Shown here piece by piece: positions 1-8,713 of a stretch of DNA of 36,231 nt. The notes below the pieces were generated by a model. The model saw nothing but the letters and a program-made list of their open reading frames with translations, was not told the origin of the DNA and ran no database searches. Position 1 is the stretch's first letter. Each line of letters opens with the position of its first letter. Made by a program: the position numbers and the translations under genes. Source of the DNA: a bacterium (GTDB lineage: Bacteria > Bacteroidota > Ignavibacteria > Kapaibacteriales > Kapaibacteriaceae); contig JANJTN010000202.1 of NCBI GenBank assembly GCA_024711065.1, positions 1 to 36,231 of the forward strand, written 5' to 3'.

Positions 1-1260
1 TACCACAAGCCGATCGACGTGTTGTCGCAATGGCTGGTGACCCTGGCCTGCGGCGACGGCTTCGATGCCGACGTCCTGCGCAAGGAGGTGGCGCGCACCC
101 ATGCCTTTGCCGATCTGACCGACGATGAATGGGGGTGGACGCTGGACTTCATCATGCGGGGCGGCAGTTCGCTCACAGCCTATCCCGAGTTCCGCAAGGT
201 GATCCGTTCAGGCACCGTTCATGTGGTAGCCGATCGTCGCACCGCAATGCGCCATCGCATGCAGATCGGAACCATCGACAGCGACGCTGCTCTCCATGTC
301 CAATTCCTGCGCGGCAAGCGACTGGGAACCATCGAAGAATCATTCATCAGTCGGTTGGCTCCCGGCGACGTCTTCTGGTTCGCCGGCCGCTGTCTGGAAT
401 TCGTGGAAGTCCACGAAATGACGGCCCTCGTGGTGAATGCCACCAACCAAAAGGGGGCGATCCCGCGATGGACGGGTGGACGCCTTCCCTTGAGCGCTCA
501 GATGAGCTCGGTGCTGCGCCACACACTGCATGAAGCAGCCGACGGTATCTATCGTACCGAAGAAGCGCGCCGACTTCGCCCCCTCCTCGAGCTGCAACAA
601 CAATGGTCGGCGCTACCCCACGACCATGAGTTCCTGATCGAGCGCTTCCGCTCGCGCGAGGGTTACCATCTGTTCTTCTACCCGTTCGAGGGACGCCTGG
701 CGCACGAAGGACTGGCCGCTCTCGTGGCACTTCGCCTGAGTCGCCTGCAGCCGATCACCTTCTCCATGGCCATGAACGACTATGGCTTCGAACTCCTCAG
801 CGATCAACCCATTCCGCTGGAGGAAGGGCTGGGTAAGGGGCTCTTTGACGCGCATGATCTGGCCACAGACATCCTGGCCAGTGCGAACGTAGCCCTGATG
901 GCTCGCCGCCGCTTTCGCAACATCGCCCGTGTAGCGGGTCTCGTGTTTCAGGGCTATCCGAGCAAGCAGAAGAAGCCGCGTCACCTGCAGGCTTCAGCCG
1001 AACTCTTCTTTGATGTGTTCAAGGACTATGACCCTCACAACCTGCTGCTTCGTCAGGCGATCGATGAGACACTGCAGTTCGAGCTGGACGAGTATCGTAT
1101 CCGCGAAGCCCTGGAGCGCGTTCGATTTCAACAGATCGTAATCAAAGATCTGGAGCATCCCACTCCGTTCGCCGTGCCGATCCTGGTGGACCGGCTGCGG
1201 GAGAAAGTGGGAAGTGAACGCACCGAAGACGTGCTGAGGAAGTTGCTGGGTCGTGCCTAG
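1..1260 (+). CDS. Lhr-type ligase-associated DEXH helicase, C-terminal part (5' truncated by window)
   Basis: The frame is open from base 1 to the TAG at 1258-1260, giving 419 residues, so the true start lies upstream; the GTG at 19 is only the first in-window start-like codon. The fragment lacks the RecA-like motor motifs and matches the C-terminal winged-helix and core region of Lhr-type helicases of the ligase-associated DNA damage response family. The call rests on overall resemblance and on the next gene, pdeM, its usual partner. In other bacteria this helicase clusters with an ATP-dependent DNA ligase, a beta-lactamase-fold exonuclease and a metallophosphoesterase nuclease. The ligase and exonuclease would be expected upstream, outside the window. 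An ARGGGGCT octamer lies at 835. Confidence 0.85.
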   Translation, partial: YHKPIDVLSQWLVTLACGDGFDADVLRKEVARTHAFADLTDDEWGWTLDFIMRGGSSLTAYPEFRKVIRSGTVHVVADRRTAMRHRMQIGTIDSDAALHVQFLRGKRLGTIEESFISRLAPGDVFWFAGRCLEFVEVHEMTALVVNATNQKGAIPRWTGGRLPLSAQMSSVLRHTLHEAADGIYRTEEARRLRPLLELQQQWSALPHDHEFLIERFRSREGYHLFFYPFEGRLAHEGLAALVALRLSRLQPITFSMAMNDYGFELLSDQPIPLEEGLGKGLFDAHDLATDILASANVALMARRRFRNIARVAGLVFQGYPSKQKKPRHLQASAELFFDVFKDYDPHNLLLRQAIDETLQFELDEYRIREALERVRFQQIVIKDLEHPTPFAVPILVDRLREKVGSERTEDVLRKLLGRA

Positions 1261-1277
1261 TGCCTGGTACCTGGCGG

Positions 1278-1285
1278 TAGATTTG
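1278..1285 (+). promoter_or_regulatory. -7 box TAGATTTG before pdeM
   Basis: TAGATTTG matches the Bacteroidota -7 consensus TAnnTTTG at every fixed position and ends 4 bases before the pdeM ATG. No clear -33 TTTG is seen at the usual distance. If used, the transcript would be nearly or fully leaderless. Confidence 0.5.
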
Positions 1286-1289
1286 CACC

Positions 1290-1955
1290 ATGACCCTTCA
1301 GCATGGCCGTCTTACACTTGAGCTGCTCGCAGATCTCGCAGCGTATGTGCCGTCGCACAATGCCGTGCTGATCAGCGACGTGCATCTGGGTAAGGGGGCT
1401 CACTTTCGCGCCAATGGTATTCCTGTTCCGGATGGCGCGTTTCAGGACGATCTTCTGAGGATCCGTGGGTTGACGTTGAAGTACCAGGCCGACCTCTATG
1501 TAGTTGGCGACCTGGTGCACGCCGGCCACAACGAAGAATGGAAGCACTTCGGCCGCCTGCAGGAGGAATTAGGCGTACGGGTAACGCTCATCGCCGGGAA
1601 CCACGACCGGTGGGCGGAGCATCATGCCGAGGAACTTGGTGTGCACGTTGTTCCCCATCTCCTTCTCGACGATATCCTTCTGCAGCACAACCCCGATGAT
1701 CCCGTGCCGGACAACGTCGATGGCCCGCTGAGCGGCCGCATCTGTGGACACAAGCATCCGTCCATCACGATCAACGGCCCCGCCGGTCAGTCCGTGCGGA
1801 GCCGCTGTTTTCATCTGCAAGGTTCGACGCTGATCCTGCCCGGTTTCGGCCGGTTCACCGGCACACATCGCGTGGAGCCGGGACCTGACGACCGGATCTT
1901 TGTGCCGGTGGGAAGTGAGGTCCTGGAGTATGCAGATCATTCCGGGAGTCAGTGA
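1290..1955 (+). CDS. pdeM: PdeM, ligase-associated DNA repair metallophosphoesterase
   Basis: This 221-residue calcineurin-fold phosphoesterase carries the metal-binding motifs in order: SDVHLGKG, GDLVHAG, GNHDRW and GHKHPS. They match the two-metal nuclease/phosphodiesterase of the helicase-exonuclease-ligase-MPE repair cluster, a cytoplasmic DNA end-processing enzyme. It follows the helicase gene by 29 bp on the same strand, but a good -7 box at 1278 suggests it also has its own promoter. The ATG at 1290 is well supported by that box and by full family length. Its last codons (Ser-Gly-Ser-Gln-stop) lie inside the first copy of an intergenic tandem repeat, so the C-terminus appears to have been written by repeat sequence. 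Confidence 0.9.
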   Translation: MTLQHGRLTLELLADLAAYVPSHNAVLISDVHLGKGAHFRANGIPVPDGAFQDDLLRIRGLTLKYQADLYVVGDLVHAGHNEEWKHFGRLQEELGVRVTLIAGNHDRWAEHHAEELGVHVVPHLLLDDILLQHNPDDPVPDNVDGPLSGRICGHKHPSITINGPAGQSVRSRCFHLQGSTLILPGFGRFTGTHRVEPGPDDRIFVPVGSEVLEYADHSGSQ

Positions 1956-2016
1956 TTCCGGGAGTAGTCCCGGACATGTCCCGGACTATTCCGGGAGTCA
2001 CTGATTCCGGGAGTCA
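1939..2016. repeat. 16-bp tandem repeat between pdeM and pntB
   Basis: Copies of ATTCCGGGAGTCAGTG begin at 1939, 1955 (partial), 1988 and 2004 (partial). The centre, 1968-1987, holds two direct copies of GTCCCGGAC. CCGGGA-GTAG-TCCCGG at 1957-1972 can form a 6-bp stem. The array starts inside the pdeM coding region and ends 6 bp from the pntB stop, so it fills the gap between the convergent genes. It might act as a bidirectional terminator, but no T-tract follows. Confidence 0.75.
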
Positions 2017-2022
2017 TCTGCG

Positions 2023-3414
2023 CTACAGATTCTTCACCTCGTTCACCAACTTCGTGAGCGAGTCCTTGGCGTCGCCAAACAGCATGGCGCAGTTCGGACG
2101 GTAGAAGAGTTCGTTCTCGATGCCCGCGTAGCCGGACTTCATCGAGCGCTTCAGGATGATGACCTGTTTGGAGTTCTCCACGTCGATGATCGGCATGCCA
2201 TAGATCGGCGATGAGGTATCGGTCTTGGCTGCAGGGTTCACCACGTCGTTGGCGCCCACCACGATGGAGACATCCGTATTCGGCATCTCCGGATTGATCT
2301 CTTCCATCTCCACCAGTTTGTCATACTCCACGTCGGCTTCTGCCAGGAGTACGTTCATGTGGCCCGGCATCCGACCGGCCACCGGATGGATGGCGTACTT
2401 CACGGTCACGCCTTTTTCCTGCAGTTCTTTCTCGAGCTGCTTGCAGACGTGTTGAGCCTGAGCCACGGCCAGACCGTATCCCGGAACGATCACGACCTGG
2501 CGGGCATAGGCCATCATCACGGCGGCATCAGCGGCCGAGAGTTCGCGTACAGAGCCCCCTGCCCCGCCGCCACCACCACCGGCAGCATCGCCACCGAAGT
2601 TGGTGAACAGCACGTTGGCCAGTGAACGGTTCATGGCGCGCGTCATCACGATGGTCAGGATCGTACCGGCCGAACCCACCAGGATACCGCCGATCAGCAT
2701 CACCATGTTATCGTAGAGGAAGCCACCGCAAGCAGCGGCAACACCGGTGAACGAGTTCAGCAGCGAGATCACCACGGGCATGTCGGCACCGCCGATCGGC
2801 AGCACGAACAGGATCCCGAAGAGCAGAGCTGCTGCCGTCAGCAGCAACACCATGTTCAGTCCACCCAGGTAGCTGCCAACGATGGCGCCACCCAGAGCAA
2901 GCACACCGAGCAGCAGCGCATTGTTCACGAATTGCTGTCCGCCAAAGCGAATGTCGCCCAGGCGGCCTTCCAGTTTCAGGAAAGCGATGATCGACCCCGA
3001 GAACGACACCGATCCGATCACCAGACCGGCCACCGTGGCCAGTCCGCCGCCGAACGACATCCCGGCCTCGCCAACGGCTTGGTACTCCATCACCGAGATC
3101 AGAGCGGCGCACGCGCCACCCATCCCGTTGAAGAACGACACCATCTGCGGCATGGCCGTCATTTGCACGCGCATGGCCATCACCCAGCCAATGGCGGTAC
3201 CCACCACGAGGGCGCCGGTGATCCATTCCAGGTTGTGAAGGGGCTGACCATCGTGTCCCTTGGCCAGGAACATCGTTCCGAAGATGGCCACGGTCATCCC
3301 GCCGGCGGCGATCAGGTTACCAACACGGGCCGACTTGGGCGAACCCAGCAGCTTGAGACCGGTGATAAAGGTGATCGAGGCTACGAGGTAGAGAATGGGT
3401 AGGGTTGCGTCCAT
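2023..3414 (-). CDS. pntB: NAD(P) transhydrogenase subunit beta
   Basis: A 463-residue inner-membrane protein of the proton-translocating transhydrogenase, which transfers hydride between NADH and NADP+ using the proton gradient. The N-terminal part (about residues 1-260) is a run of membrane helices. A glycine-rich linker near residue 280 leads to the NADP-binding domain III, starting near residue 305, with VPGYGLAVAQAQH and VVGANDVVNPAAKTD. The frame is open 104 codons further upstream, but that stretch overlaps pntAB in another frame. The ATG at 3414 is chosen because it overlaps the pntAB stop by one base (TAATG), indicating translational coupling. Length is normal for PntB. Confidence 0.96.
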   Translation of the reverse strand: MDATLPILYLVASITFITGLKLLGSPKSARVGNLIAAGGMTVAIFGTMFLAKGHDGQPLHNLEWITGALVVGTAIGWVMAMRVQMTAMPQMVSFFNGMGGACAALISVMEYQAVGEAGMSFGGGLATVAGLVIGSVSFSGSIIAFLKLEGRLGDIRFGGQQFVNNALLLGVLALGGAIVGSYLGGLNMVLLLTAAALLFGILFVLPIGGADMPVVISLLNSFTGVAAACGGFLYDNMVMLIGGILVGSAGTILTIVMTRAMNRSLANVLFTNFGGDAAGGGGGGAGGSVRELSAADAAVMMAYARQVVIVPGYGLAVAQAQHVCKQLEKELQEKGVTVKYAIHPVAGRMPGHMNVLLAEADVEYDKLVEMEEINPEMPNTDVSIVVGANDVVNPAAKTDTSSPIYGMPIIDVENSKQVIILKRSMKSGYAGIENELFYRPNCAMLFGDAKDSLTKLVNEVKNL

Positions 3415-3698
3415 TACGACTTCTTCTTGAACATTTCGAGCATACGGTTGGTCACCACAAAGCCTCCCACCACGTTCAGGGTGCCGAGGACGACGGCCAG
3501 GAATCCGAGGATCATCGACAGGGTATCCGTAGCCTGACCCATCACGATGATCGAGCCGATGATCACCACGCCGTGGATGGCATTGGCTCCTGACATCAGT
3601 GGAGTGTGCAGCACCGAAGGAACGTGATGAATGAGCTCGACCCCGAGAAAGATCATCAGGATCACGAGATACAGCAGACTGAGAACAGCAGGATCCAT
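3414..3698 (-). CDS. pntAB: NAD(P) transhydrogenase subunit alpha part 2 (membrane)
   Basis: A 94-residue protein with three hydrophobic segments, matching the C-terminal membrane part of PntA, encoded separately in this three-gene form of the operon. It contributes helices to the proton channel beside PntB. The start ATG at 3698 overlaps the pntAA stop by one base, and its stop overlaps the pntB start by one base. This double TAATG arrangement should keep the three subunits in fixed ratio. It ends in a lysine-rich cytoplasmic tail (FKKKS). Confidence 0.95.
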   Translation of the reverse strand: MDPAVLSLLYLVILMIFLGVELIHHVPSVLHTPLMSGANAIHGVVIIGSIIVMGQATDTLSMILGFLAVVLGTLNVVGGFVVTNRMLEMFKKKS

Positions 3699-4798
3699 TA
3701 GGCTCGTACCTCTCCGTTATGAACAACGAGTGTGGCAGCTACGATCTCGTCGGCAACATCCGTCGAGATCCCGGCCTCGGTTGCCACGTGCCCGAGGAAG
3801 GTCTGAATATTCTTGGCATAGAGCTCCGAGGCATGCGTTGGCACGCTCGAAGCCAGATTGTTGCATCCGATCACGGTCACACCATTCACGTGCACCGTAG
3901 TATCGGGCTTGGATACCGCGCAGTTACCGCCGGCATCCGTGGCCATGTCCACGATCACCGCTCCGCGCTTCATTTTCTTGACCTGGTCTTCGGTGATCAG
4001 GGTCGGCGCTTTTCCGCCGGCCACCAGCGCGGTGGTGATCACGATGTCGGCTTTTACCAGGCTCTTCTCGACGGCTTCCTTTTGCCGCGCCAGGATCTCT
4101 TCACCGGCGCCGGCTACATAGCCCCCTTCCACCTTTACCTGGTCGAGTCCTTCGACCATCACGAACTTGCCGCCGAGCGACTCGACCTGCTCCTTGGTTT
4201 CGGGCCGAATATCGGTCACCTCCACCACGGCACCCAGGCGCTTGGCCGTAGCGATCGCCTGTAGGCCCGCTACTCCGGCGCCGTAGATCAGCACCTTGGC
4301 CGGACGCAACGTGCCGGCTGCCGTACTCATCATCGGAAAGATGCTACCCAGGGCGTTGGCCGCCACCAGCACCGCCTTGTAGCCCGCCAGGTTGTTCTGC
4401 GAGCTCAGCACGTCCATACTCTGGGCGATCGTGGTGCGCGGCATGGCATCCATGGCATAGACCGACACGCCTTTGGCCGCCAGCCGCTTGAGCAGCTCGG
4501 GGTTGCGCTTGGGGTAGATGTAGGAAACGATGCTGGTACCGGATCGCAACTCGTCGATCTCGGCATCGCCGGGAACGGCCACGCGGATCAGGACGTCGCT
4601 ACCTGCGATCACCTCCCCGCGGCCCGTTACCTGGGCTCCCGCTTCCGTATAGGAAGCGTCATCGAAGCCGGCATTACTGCCCGCTCCGTGTTCAACCATC
4701 ACCGTGTGCCCTTTTCCGCAAAGGGTCTGGACCACGGACGGAACGAGACCTACGCGGTTCTCTCCCGTCTGCTGTTCTTGTACGACGCCAATTTTCAT
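3698..4798 (-). CDS. pntAA: NAD(P) transhydrogenase subunit alpha part 1 (NAD-binding)
   Basis: This 366-residue soluble subunit is the NAD(H)-binding domain I. It is related to alanine dehydrogenase, with an N-terminal NRVGLVP segment and a Rossmann glycine motif GAGVAG near residues 171-176. It binds the membrane subunits encoded just downstream with one-base overlaps. The start at 4798 gives the usual N-terminus (MKIGVVQE), and a plausible -7 box (TAGGTTCG) ends five bases upstream. The operon runs pntAA-pntAB-pntB on the minus strand and converges on pdeM. Confidence 0.96.
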   Translation of the reverse strand: MKIGVVQEQQTGENRVGLVPSVVQTLCGKGHTVMVEHGAGSNAGFDDASYTEAGAQVTGRGEVIAGSDVLIRVAVPGDAEIDELRSGTSIVSYIYPKRNPELLKRLAAKGVSVYAMDAMPRTTIAQSMDVLSSQNNLAGYKAVLVAANALGSIFPMMSTAAGTLRPAKVLIYGAGVAGLQAIATAKRLGAVVEVTDIRPETKEQVESLGGKFVMVEGLDQVKVEGGYVAGAGEEILARQKEAVEKSLVKADIVITTALVAGGKAPTLITEDQVKKMKRGAVIVDMATDAGGNCAVSKPDTTVHVNGVTVIGCNNLASSVPTHASELYAKNIQTFLGHVATEAGISTDVADEIVAATLVVHNGEVRA

Positions 4799-4803
4799 AG
4801 CAA

Positions 4804-4811
4804 CGAACCTA
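4804..4811 (-). promoter_or_regulatory. -7 box TAGGTTCG before pntAA
   Basis: Read on the minus strand, TAGGTTCG differs from TAnnTTTG at one position and ends 5 bases before the pntAA ATG. GTTG, 19 bases further upstream, is a weak -33 match (3 of 4 to TTTG). Confidence 0.4.
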
Positions 4812-4875
4812 ACACATCAGCGCAACCGAGCAACTGACATCAGTCATGTTTTTCTTTTCTCCACGCTTCCGACCC

Positions 4876-4924
4876 CCCCATTCCCCATTCCCCATTCCCC
4901 ATTCCCCATTCCCCATTCCCCATT
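4876..4924. repeat. Heptamer array CCCCATT x7
   Basis: Seven exact head-to-tail copies of CCCCATT fill 49 bp of the divergent gap between pntAA and the TonB-receptor gene, about 30 bp upstream of the receptor's -7 box. A heptameric C-rich array resembles the short tandemly repeated repetitive sequences of filamentous cyanobacteria. A copy-number change here could alter promoter spacing. Confidence 0.9.
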
Positions 4925-4957
4925 CCCCACATTTAGGTGTAACTAACTTTTCTTTTG

Positions 4958-4965
4958 TACGTTTG
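4958..4965 (+). promoter_or_regulatory. -7 box TACGTTTG before the TonB-receptor gene
   Basis: TACGTTTG matches TAnnTTTG exactly and ends 8 bases before the ATG at 4974. A TTTA at 4932-4935 could serve as a weak -33 element, with a spacing of 22 bases, slightly long. Confidence 0.5.
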
Positions 4966-4973
4966 TTGCGCCC

Positions 4974-7097
4974 ATGCTTACCATCCTCTCATTGCTGATT
5001 GCTGTCGGCAGCGCTGTCGACACCACACAGGCGGCCGAAGACACCGTGCAGGTGCACGACGTGGTGATCACGGCGTCTCGCCTGGAACAACGTCGCAGCG
5101 AAGCACCGGTCTTGGTTACCACAACGGATCAGAAGGTCTTCCAGGCCGTGCAGGCCGTATCGCTGTCCGAAGGATTGTCCTTCCAGCCTGGACTACGCCT
5201 TGAGCAGAACTGTCAGAATTGCGGCTTCACCCAGGTGCGGCTGAATGGTCTGCAGGGACCCTACACCCAGATCCTGATCGATTCGCGTCCGGTATTCTCT
5301 TCGCTGAACGGCGTGTACGGACTGGAGCAGATACCAGCCAGCATTGTGGACCGGATCGAGATCACCCGCGGTGGCGGCAGTGCGATGTACGGCGCCGGCG
5401 CCATCGCCGGCACGATCAACGTGATCACCCGTGAACCTTTTCAGAACATGGTCGAGGTCTCTGCCATGCCGGCCGTGATCGGAGGGACGGCGCGCGACTT
5501 CGTCCTGAATGCGCACGGAGCAGTGGTCTCCGCGGACTATCAACAGGGATTGACCCTGTTCGGCAGCTTTCGCGATCGCGACTGGTATGATCGCAATGCC
5601 GACGGGTTCTCTGAGCTTGTCCAGCTGCGTCTTGGTGCAGGGGGCTTTCGTGGGTTCCACTATTTCACGCCGCAGGACCGGTTGTCGATCGAAGGCCATG
5701 TGATCAGCGAATTTCGTCGCGGTGGCGAGATGACCAACGCCCTTCCGGAAGCCTCGGCGATCACGGAACAACTGGACCACCTGATCGGCGGCGGTGCGCT
5801 CACGTACGAACGCTCGATGAACAACGACCGGTCGCGTCTTTCGGCCTATGCCTCGGCACAGGTCACGCAGCGCGACAGTTACTACGGCGGCAATGGCGGC
5901 GATCCCGAACAGACCGAAGCTGCCAAGGCGTTCTATGGCACCACTCAAAACACCATAGCCGTAACAGGATTGCAATTCTCGGACGTTTCGACCATGTCCA
6001 CCGGACGCGACCTGCTGGCTGTGACCGGCGTGGAGCTGACATACGATGATGTGAACGACTCCATGCCAGGATACGGACGGGCTATTCTTCAGACCACTAC
6101 CGATCTCGGCGCGTATGCCCAACTCCAATATGCACCTGGCGAGCCCCTTTCCATGACCATTGGTGCACGAGCGGACATGTTGTGGATCGACGGCGTGTAT
6201 CGCTATGACCTGACCATGCCCACCGAGGGCACCGAACGCAGGTACTTCGTAGTGAACCCACGCGCTACGCTCCTGGCCATGCTCAGCGAGGTCACGCAAC
6301 TGCGACTGGGCTATGCCATGGGCTTTCGGGGTCCACAGGCCTTTGACGAAGACTTTCATATCTCCACGTTGCAAGGGGCTGCTCGGCTGGTCCGACTCTC
6401 CGGCGGCCTGCGTCCGGAACGCTCCCATAGCGTGACGTTGTCGATGGACATCAACGATCGAACGATCTCCAAGGCGATCGGCGGTACGGTCGAAGCCTTT
6501 GCCACCCTATTGGAGAATCCGTTCGTGATCGCGCTCACGCCATCCACCACACCGGGCGGAGGTGCCGTAGCAGTAAAGACCAATGGCGATGCTGCCTATG
6601 TAGCCGGTGTGAACTCCGAGTTCCGCATGGCTGCACTGGAATCGTTCGAAGTGCAGATCGGTGCCACCGTGCAAATGGCACGCTATGCCACGGCGCAGGT
6701 GGTGGCACAGGGCGAGCGCGATGGCATAGAACGCGTGATCAGCACCTCCAACCTGCTTCGAACACCCTCCGTGTATGGATCGATGATCGGATCCTGGACG
6801 CCATGGCACGACGGATCGGTGGATCTCTCTACCGTGCTAACCGGCCCGATGGACGCTGTGAACGAGCGCACCCTAACAATGCATCGGACGCCCTGGTTCG
6901 TAGACCTCGGCGTGCGCTATAGTCACGAGCTACATGTCTCCGAGGCCGTGACCCTGAACCTGTCCCTTGGCGTGGCGAATCTGCTGGACGTGTATCAGCG
7001 CGATATTGAGCAAGGTGTGAACAGGGACGCTGCCTACATTTACGGACCGTTTCGTCCACGCACCGTTTCACTGACCTTTCACCTGGCCTACCGATGA
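4974..7097 (+). CDS. TonB-dependent outer-membrane receptor (probable metal or metal-chelate uptake)
   Basis: The 707-residue protein starts with a signal peptide ending near the AQAA-like site at residues 18-22, then a plug domain beginning VVITASR and a large beta-barrel with many alternating strands and an aromatic-poor C-terminal Tyr-Arg. The plug has a cysteine pair (NCQNCGFTQVRLNG) and the conserved QILIDSRPVFSSL and IEITRGGGSAMYG segments. No carboxypeptidase-like N-terminal domain is present. Its stop overlaps the start of an MntR/DtxR-type gene by 4 bp (ATGA) and a ZIP transporter follows, so I infer uptake of iron, manganese or zinc, possibly chelated. The sequence alone does not identify the ligand. 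Confidence 0.92.
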   Translation: MLTILSLLIAVGSAVDTTQAAEDTVQVHDVVITASRLEQRRSEAPVLVTTTDQKVFQAVQAVSLSEGLSFQPGLRLEQNCQNCGFTQVRLNGLQGPYTQILIDSRPVFSSLNGVYGLEQIPASIVDRIEITRGGGSAMYGAGAIAGTINVITREPFQNMVEVSAMPAVIGGTARDFVLNAHGAVVSADYQQGLTLFGSFRDRDWYDRNADGFSELVQLRLGAGGFRGFHYFTPQDRLSIEGHVISEFRRGGEMTNALPEASAITEQLDHLIGGGALTYERSMNNDRSRLSAYASAQVTQRDSYYGGNGGDPEQTEAAKAFYGTTQNTIAVTGLQFSDVSTMSTGRDLLAVTGVELTYDDVNDSMPGYGRAILQTTTDLGAYAQLQYAPGEPLSMTIGARADMLWIDGVYRYDLTMPTEGTERRYFVVNPRATLLAMLSEVTQLRLGYAMGFRGPQAFDEDFHISTLQGAARLVRLSGGLRPERSHSVTLSMDINDRTISKAIGGTVEAFATLLENPFVIALTPSTTPGGGAVAVKTNGDAAYVAGVNSEFRMAALESFEVQIGATVQMARYATAQVVAQGERDGIERVISTSNLLRTPSVYGSMIGSWTPWHDGSVDLSTVLTGPMDAVNERTLTMHRTPWFVDLGVRYSHELHVSEAVTLNLSLGVANLLDVYQRDIEQGVNRDAAYIYGPFRPRTVSLTFHLAYR

Positions 7098-7750
7098 ACC
7101 TGTCCCAGAACATGGAAGACTATCTCAAGGCGATCTTCCAGATCGGTCATGGCGAGAGCGCTTCCACATCCGAGATCGCTGAGCGCCTCAGTGTGAACCC
7201 CGCCTCGGTGACCGGCATGCTGAAGAAACTGGCAGAACTGAAGCTGGTGGAATATGTCTCTTACCGTGGCGTGACCCTGACGCATGCCGGACGCAAGATC
7301 GCGCTCGAAGTCTTGCGGCATCATCGCTTGATCGAAACGTACCTGGCGGAAGCTCTTGGCTATGAGTGGGACCAGGTGCACGACGAAGCCGAGCGGCTGG
7401 AGCACCACATCAGCGAGGAATTCGAAGACCGCATCGCGAAGATGTTGGGTGATCCCTTGTATGACCCTCACGGTGATCCGATCCCCACCAAGGATGGTCG
7501 CCTCCCACCGGTGTCGAGAGAGCGTCTCGCTGACGCCAACGAAGGCGAGACCGTTACCGTGCGTCGCGTAGGCAGCGAAGACTCGACTACGCTTCGCTTT
7601 CTGAAGGAACACGGGATCAGACTTGGCGCAGCACTCCGCATCACCAAACGAGACGACCGCACTCACACCATCACCGTGCATGTTCAGCGTACCAGGGTCG
7701 ACCTGTCGAACGATGTCTGCAAGATCATCTTTGTGGAACGGGGCTCGTAG
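7094..7750 (+). CDS. DtxR/MntR-family metal-dependent transcriptional regulator
   Basis: A 218-residue regulator with an N-terminal winged helix (residues 1-65, STSEIAERLSVNPASVTG as recognition region), a dimerisation and metal-binding domain (about 66-140), and a C-terminal FeoA/SH3-like domain (about 145-218). Candidate metal ligands are Asp9, His77, Glu100, Glu103 and His104. Asp9 and Glu100 are the MntR-type residues rather than the Met and Cys of DtxR, but Lys12 replaces the second N-terminal Glu of MntR, and MntR lacks the SH3 domain. Mn or Fe sensing is therefore open. It overlaps the receptor gene by 4 bp, so the two are probably translated together. Confidence 0.93.
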   Translation: MNLSQNMEDYLKAIFQIGHGESASTSEIAERLSVNPASVTGMLKKLAELKLVEYVSYRGVTLTHAGRKIALEVLRHHRLIETYLAEALGYEWDQVHDEAERLEHHISEEFEDRIAKMLGDPLYDPHGDPIPTKDGRLPPVSRERLADANEGETVTVRRVGSEDSTTLRFLKEHGIRLGAALRITKRDDRTHTITVHVQRTRVDLSNDVCKIIFVERGS

Positions 7751-7753
7751 AGC

Positions 7754-7797
<44 letters not shown>

Positions 7798-7801
7798 TGC
7801 T

Positions 7802-7836
7802 CACTAATCGCTAGACGCTAGGCGCTAGACGCTATG
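7802..7836. repeat. Heptamer array CGCTAGA ending in the ZIP start codon
   Basis: Five consecutive heptamers: CACTAAT, CGCTAGA, CGCTAGG, CGCTAGA, CGCTATG. The last three bases of the final unit are the ATG of the ZIP gene. The same heptamer, on the opposite strand (TAGCGTC), forms the array starting at 24260. Confidence 0.85.
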
Positions 7837-8655
7837 GACTCCATCCTCTCCTTTTTCGAACAAACGGATCCGATCCTGGGTGCGCTTATTGCCACGACGT
7901 TTACGTGGTTGGTCACGGCAGCGGGAGCATCGCTCGTCTTTCTGTTCAAGAACCTCTCGCGGTCATGGCTGGATGGCATGTTGGGGTTCACTGGTGGCGT
8001 GATGATCGCTGCATCGTATTGGTCCCTGCTAGCCCCTTCCATCGAGATGTCGGAAAGCATGGGGCTGCCGGGTTGGCTGCCTCCGGCCATCGGATTTGGT
8101 GCTGGGGCACTATTCATTTATATGCTGGACCAGTTCGTTCCTCACCTGCACATCAATTTCGATCCCAAGCAAGGCGAGGGCGTCCAAACGCAGTGGCGTC
8201 GGACAACGCTGTTGATCCTGGCCATTACGCTGCACAACATTCCGGAGGGTCTGGCCGTAGGCGTGTTGTTTGGTGGCGTTGCCGCCGGCATCCCGGAAGC
8301 CACGATTGGCGGCGCAGTTGCCTTGGCGATCGGCATCGGCCTGCAGAATTTTCCTGAGGGCATCGCCGTGTCGTTCCCCTTGCGACGCCAAGGCGTTAGC
8401 CGACGTCGCAGCTTCTGGTACGGCCAGCTCTCGGCCATCGTCGAACCCATTGCCGGTGTGATCGGTGCTGCCGCCGTGCTCTGGATGCAACCAGTACTCC
8501 CCTACGCCCTAGCCTTCGCCGCCGGCGCCATGATCTATGTGGTGATCGAAGAAGTGGTACCCGAAACACAGCAGGATCGATTCACCGATGTGGCTACGCT
8601 GGGCTTCATCGGCGGCTTCATCGTGATGATGATTTTGGATGTTGCTTTGGGATAA
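7834..8655 (+). CDS. ZIP-family divalent metal transporter
   Basis: A 273-residue inner-membrane protein with about eight hydrophobic segments. Helix 4 has the ZIP signature HNIPEGLAVG (His134, Asn135, Glu138) and helix 5 has QNFPEGIAVS (Asn172, Glu175), the metal-coordinating residues of the family. A cytoplasmic loop between helices 3 and 4 is short. The likely role is import of zinc, iron or manganese from the periplasm, completing a set with the TonB receptor and the metal-sensing regulator. No promoter box is visible in the 83-bp gap, which is all tandem repeat, so it is probably cotranscribed with the regulator. Confidence 0.94.
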   Translation: MDSILSFFEQTDPILGALIATTFTWLVTAAGASLVFLFKNLSRSWLDGMLGFTGGVMIAASYWSLLAPSIEMSESMGLPGWLPPAIGFGAGALFIYMLDQFVPHLHINFDPKQGEGVQTQWRRTTLLILAITLHNIPEGLAVGVLFGGVAAGIPEATIGGAVALAIGIGLQNFPEGIAVSFPLRRQGVSRRRSFWYGQLSAIVEPIAGVIGAAAVLWMQPVLPYALAFAAGAMIYVVIEEVVPETQQDRFTDVATLGFIGGFIVMMILDVALG

Positions 8656-8674
8656 TGGCGCAGGCGCCGCGCCA
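8656..8674. other. GC-rich hairpin after the ZIP gene
   Basis: TGGCGC at 8656-8661 and GCGCCA at 8669-8674 form a perfect 6-bp stem with a 7-base loop, starting immediately after the TAA stop. There is no T-tract, so it is not a standard intrinsic terminator; it could protect the 3' end of the mRNA. Confidence 0.45.
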
Positions 8675-8713
8675 ATAGCGGATGCCCGAGAGTCCGAGAA
8701 TGCCCGAGAGGGA

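Noticed and set aside
2708-3226. 172-residue frame inside pntB, and similar long frames opposite or inside rnr, the czcA fusion and istA
   Set aside because: They are high-GC shadow frames of strongly recognised genes, with arginine/histidine-rich nonsense composition.
3415-3726. 104-residue N-terminal extension of pntB
   Set aside because: It overlaps pntAB in another frame, and the ATG at 3414 has the normal PntB N-terminus and a one-base overlap with the upstream stop.
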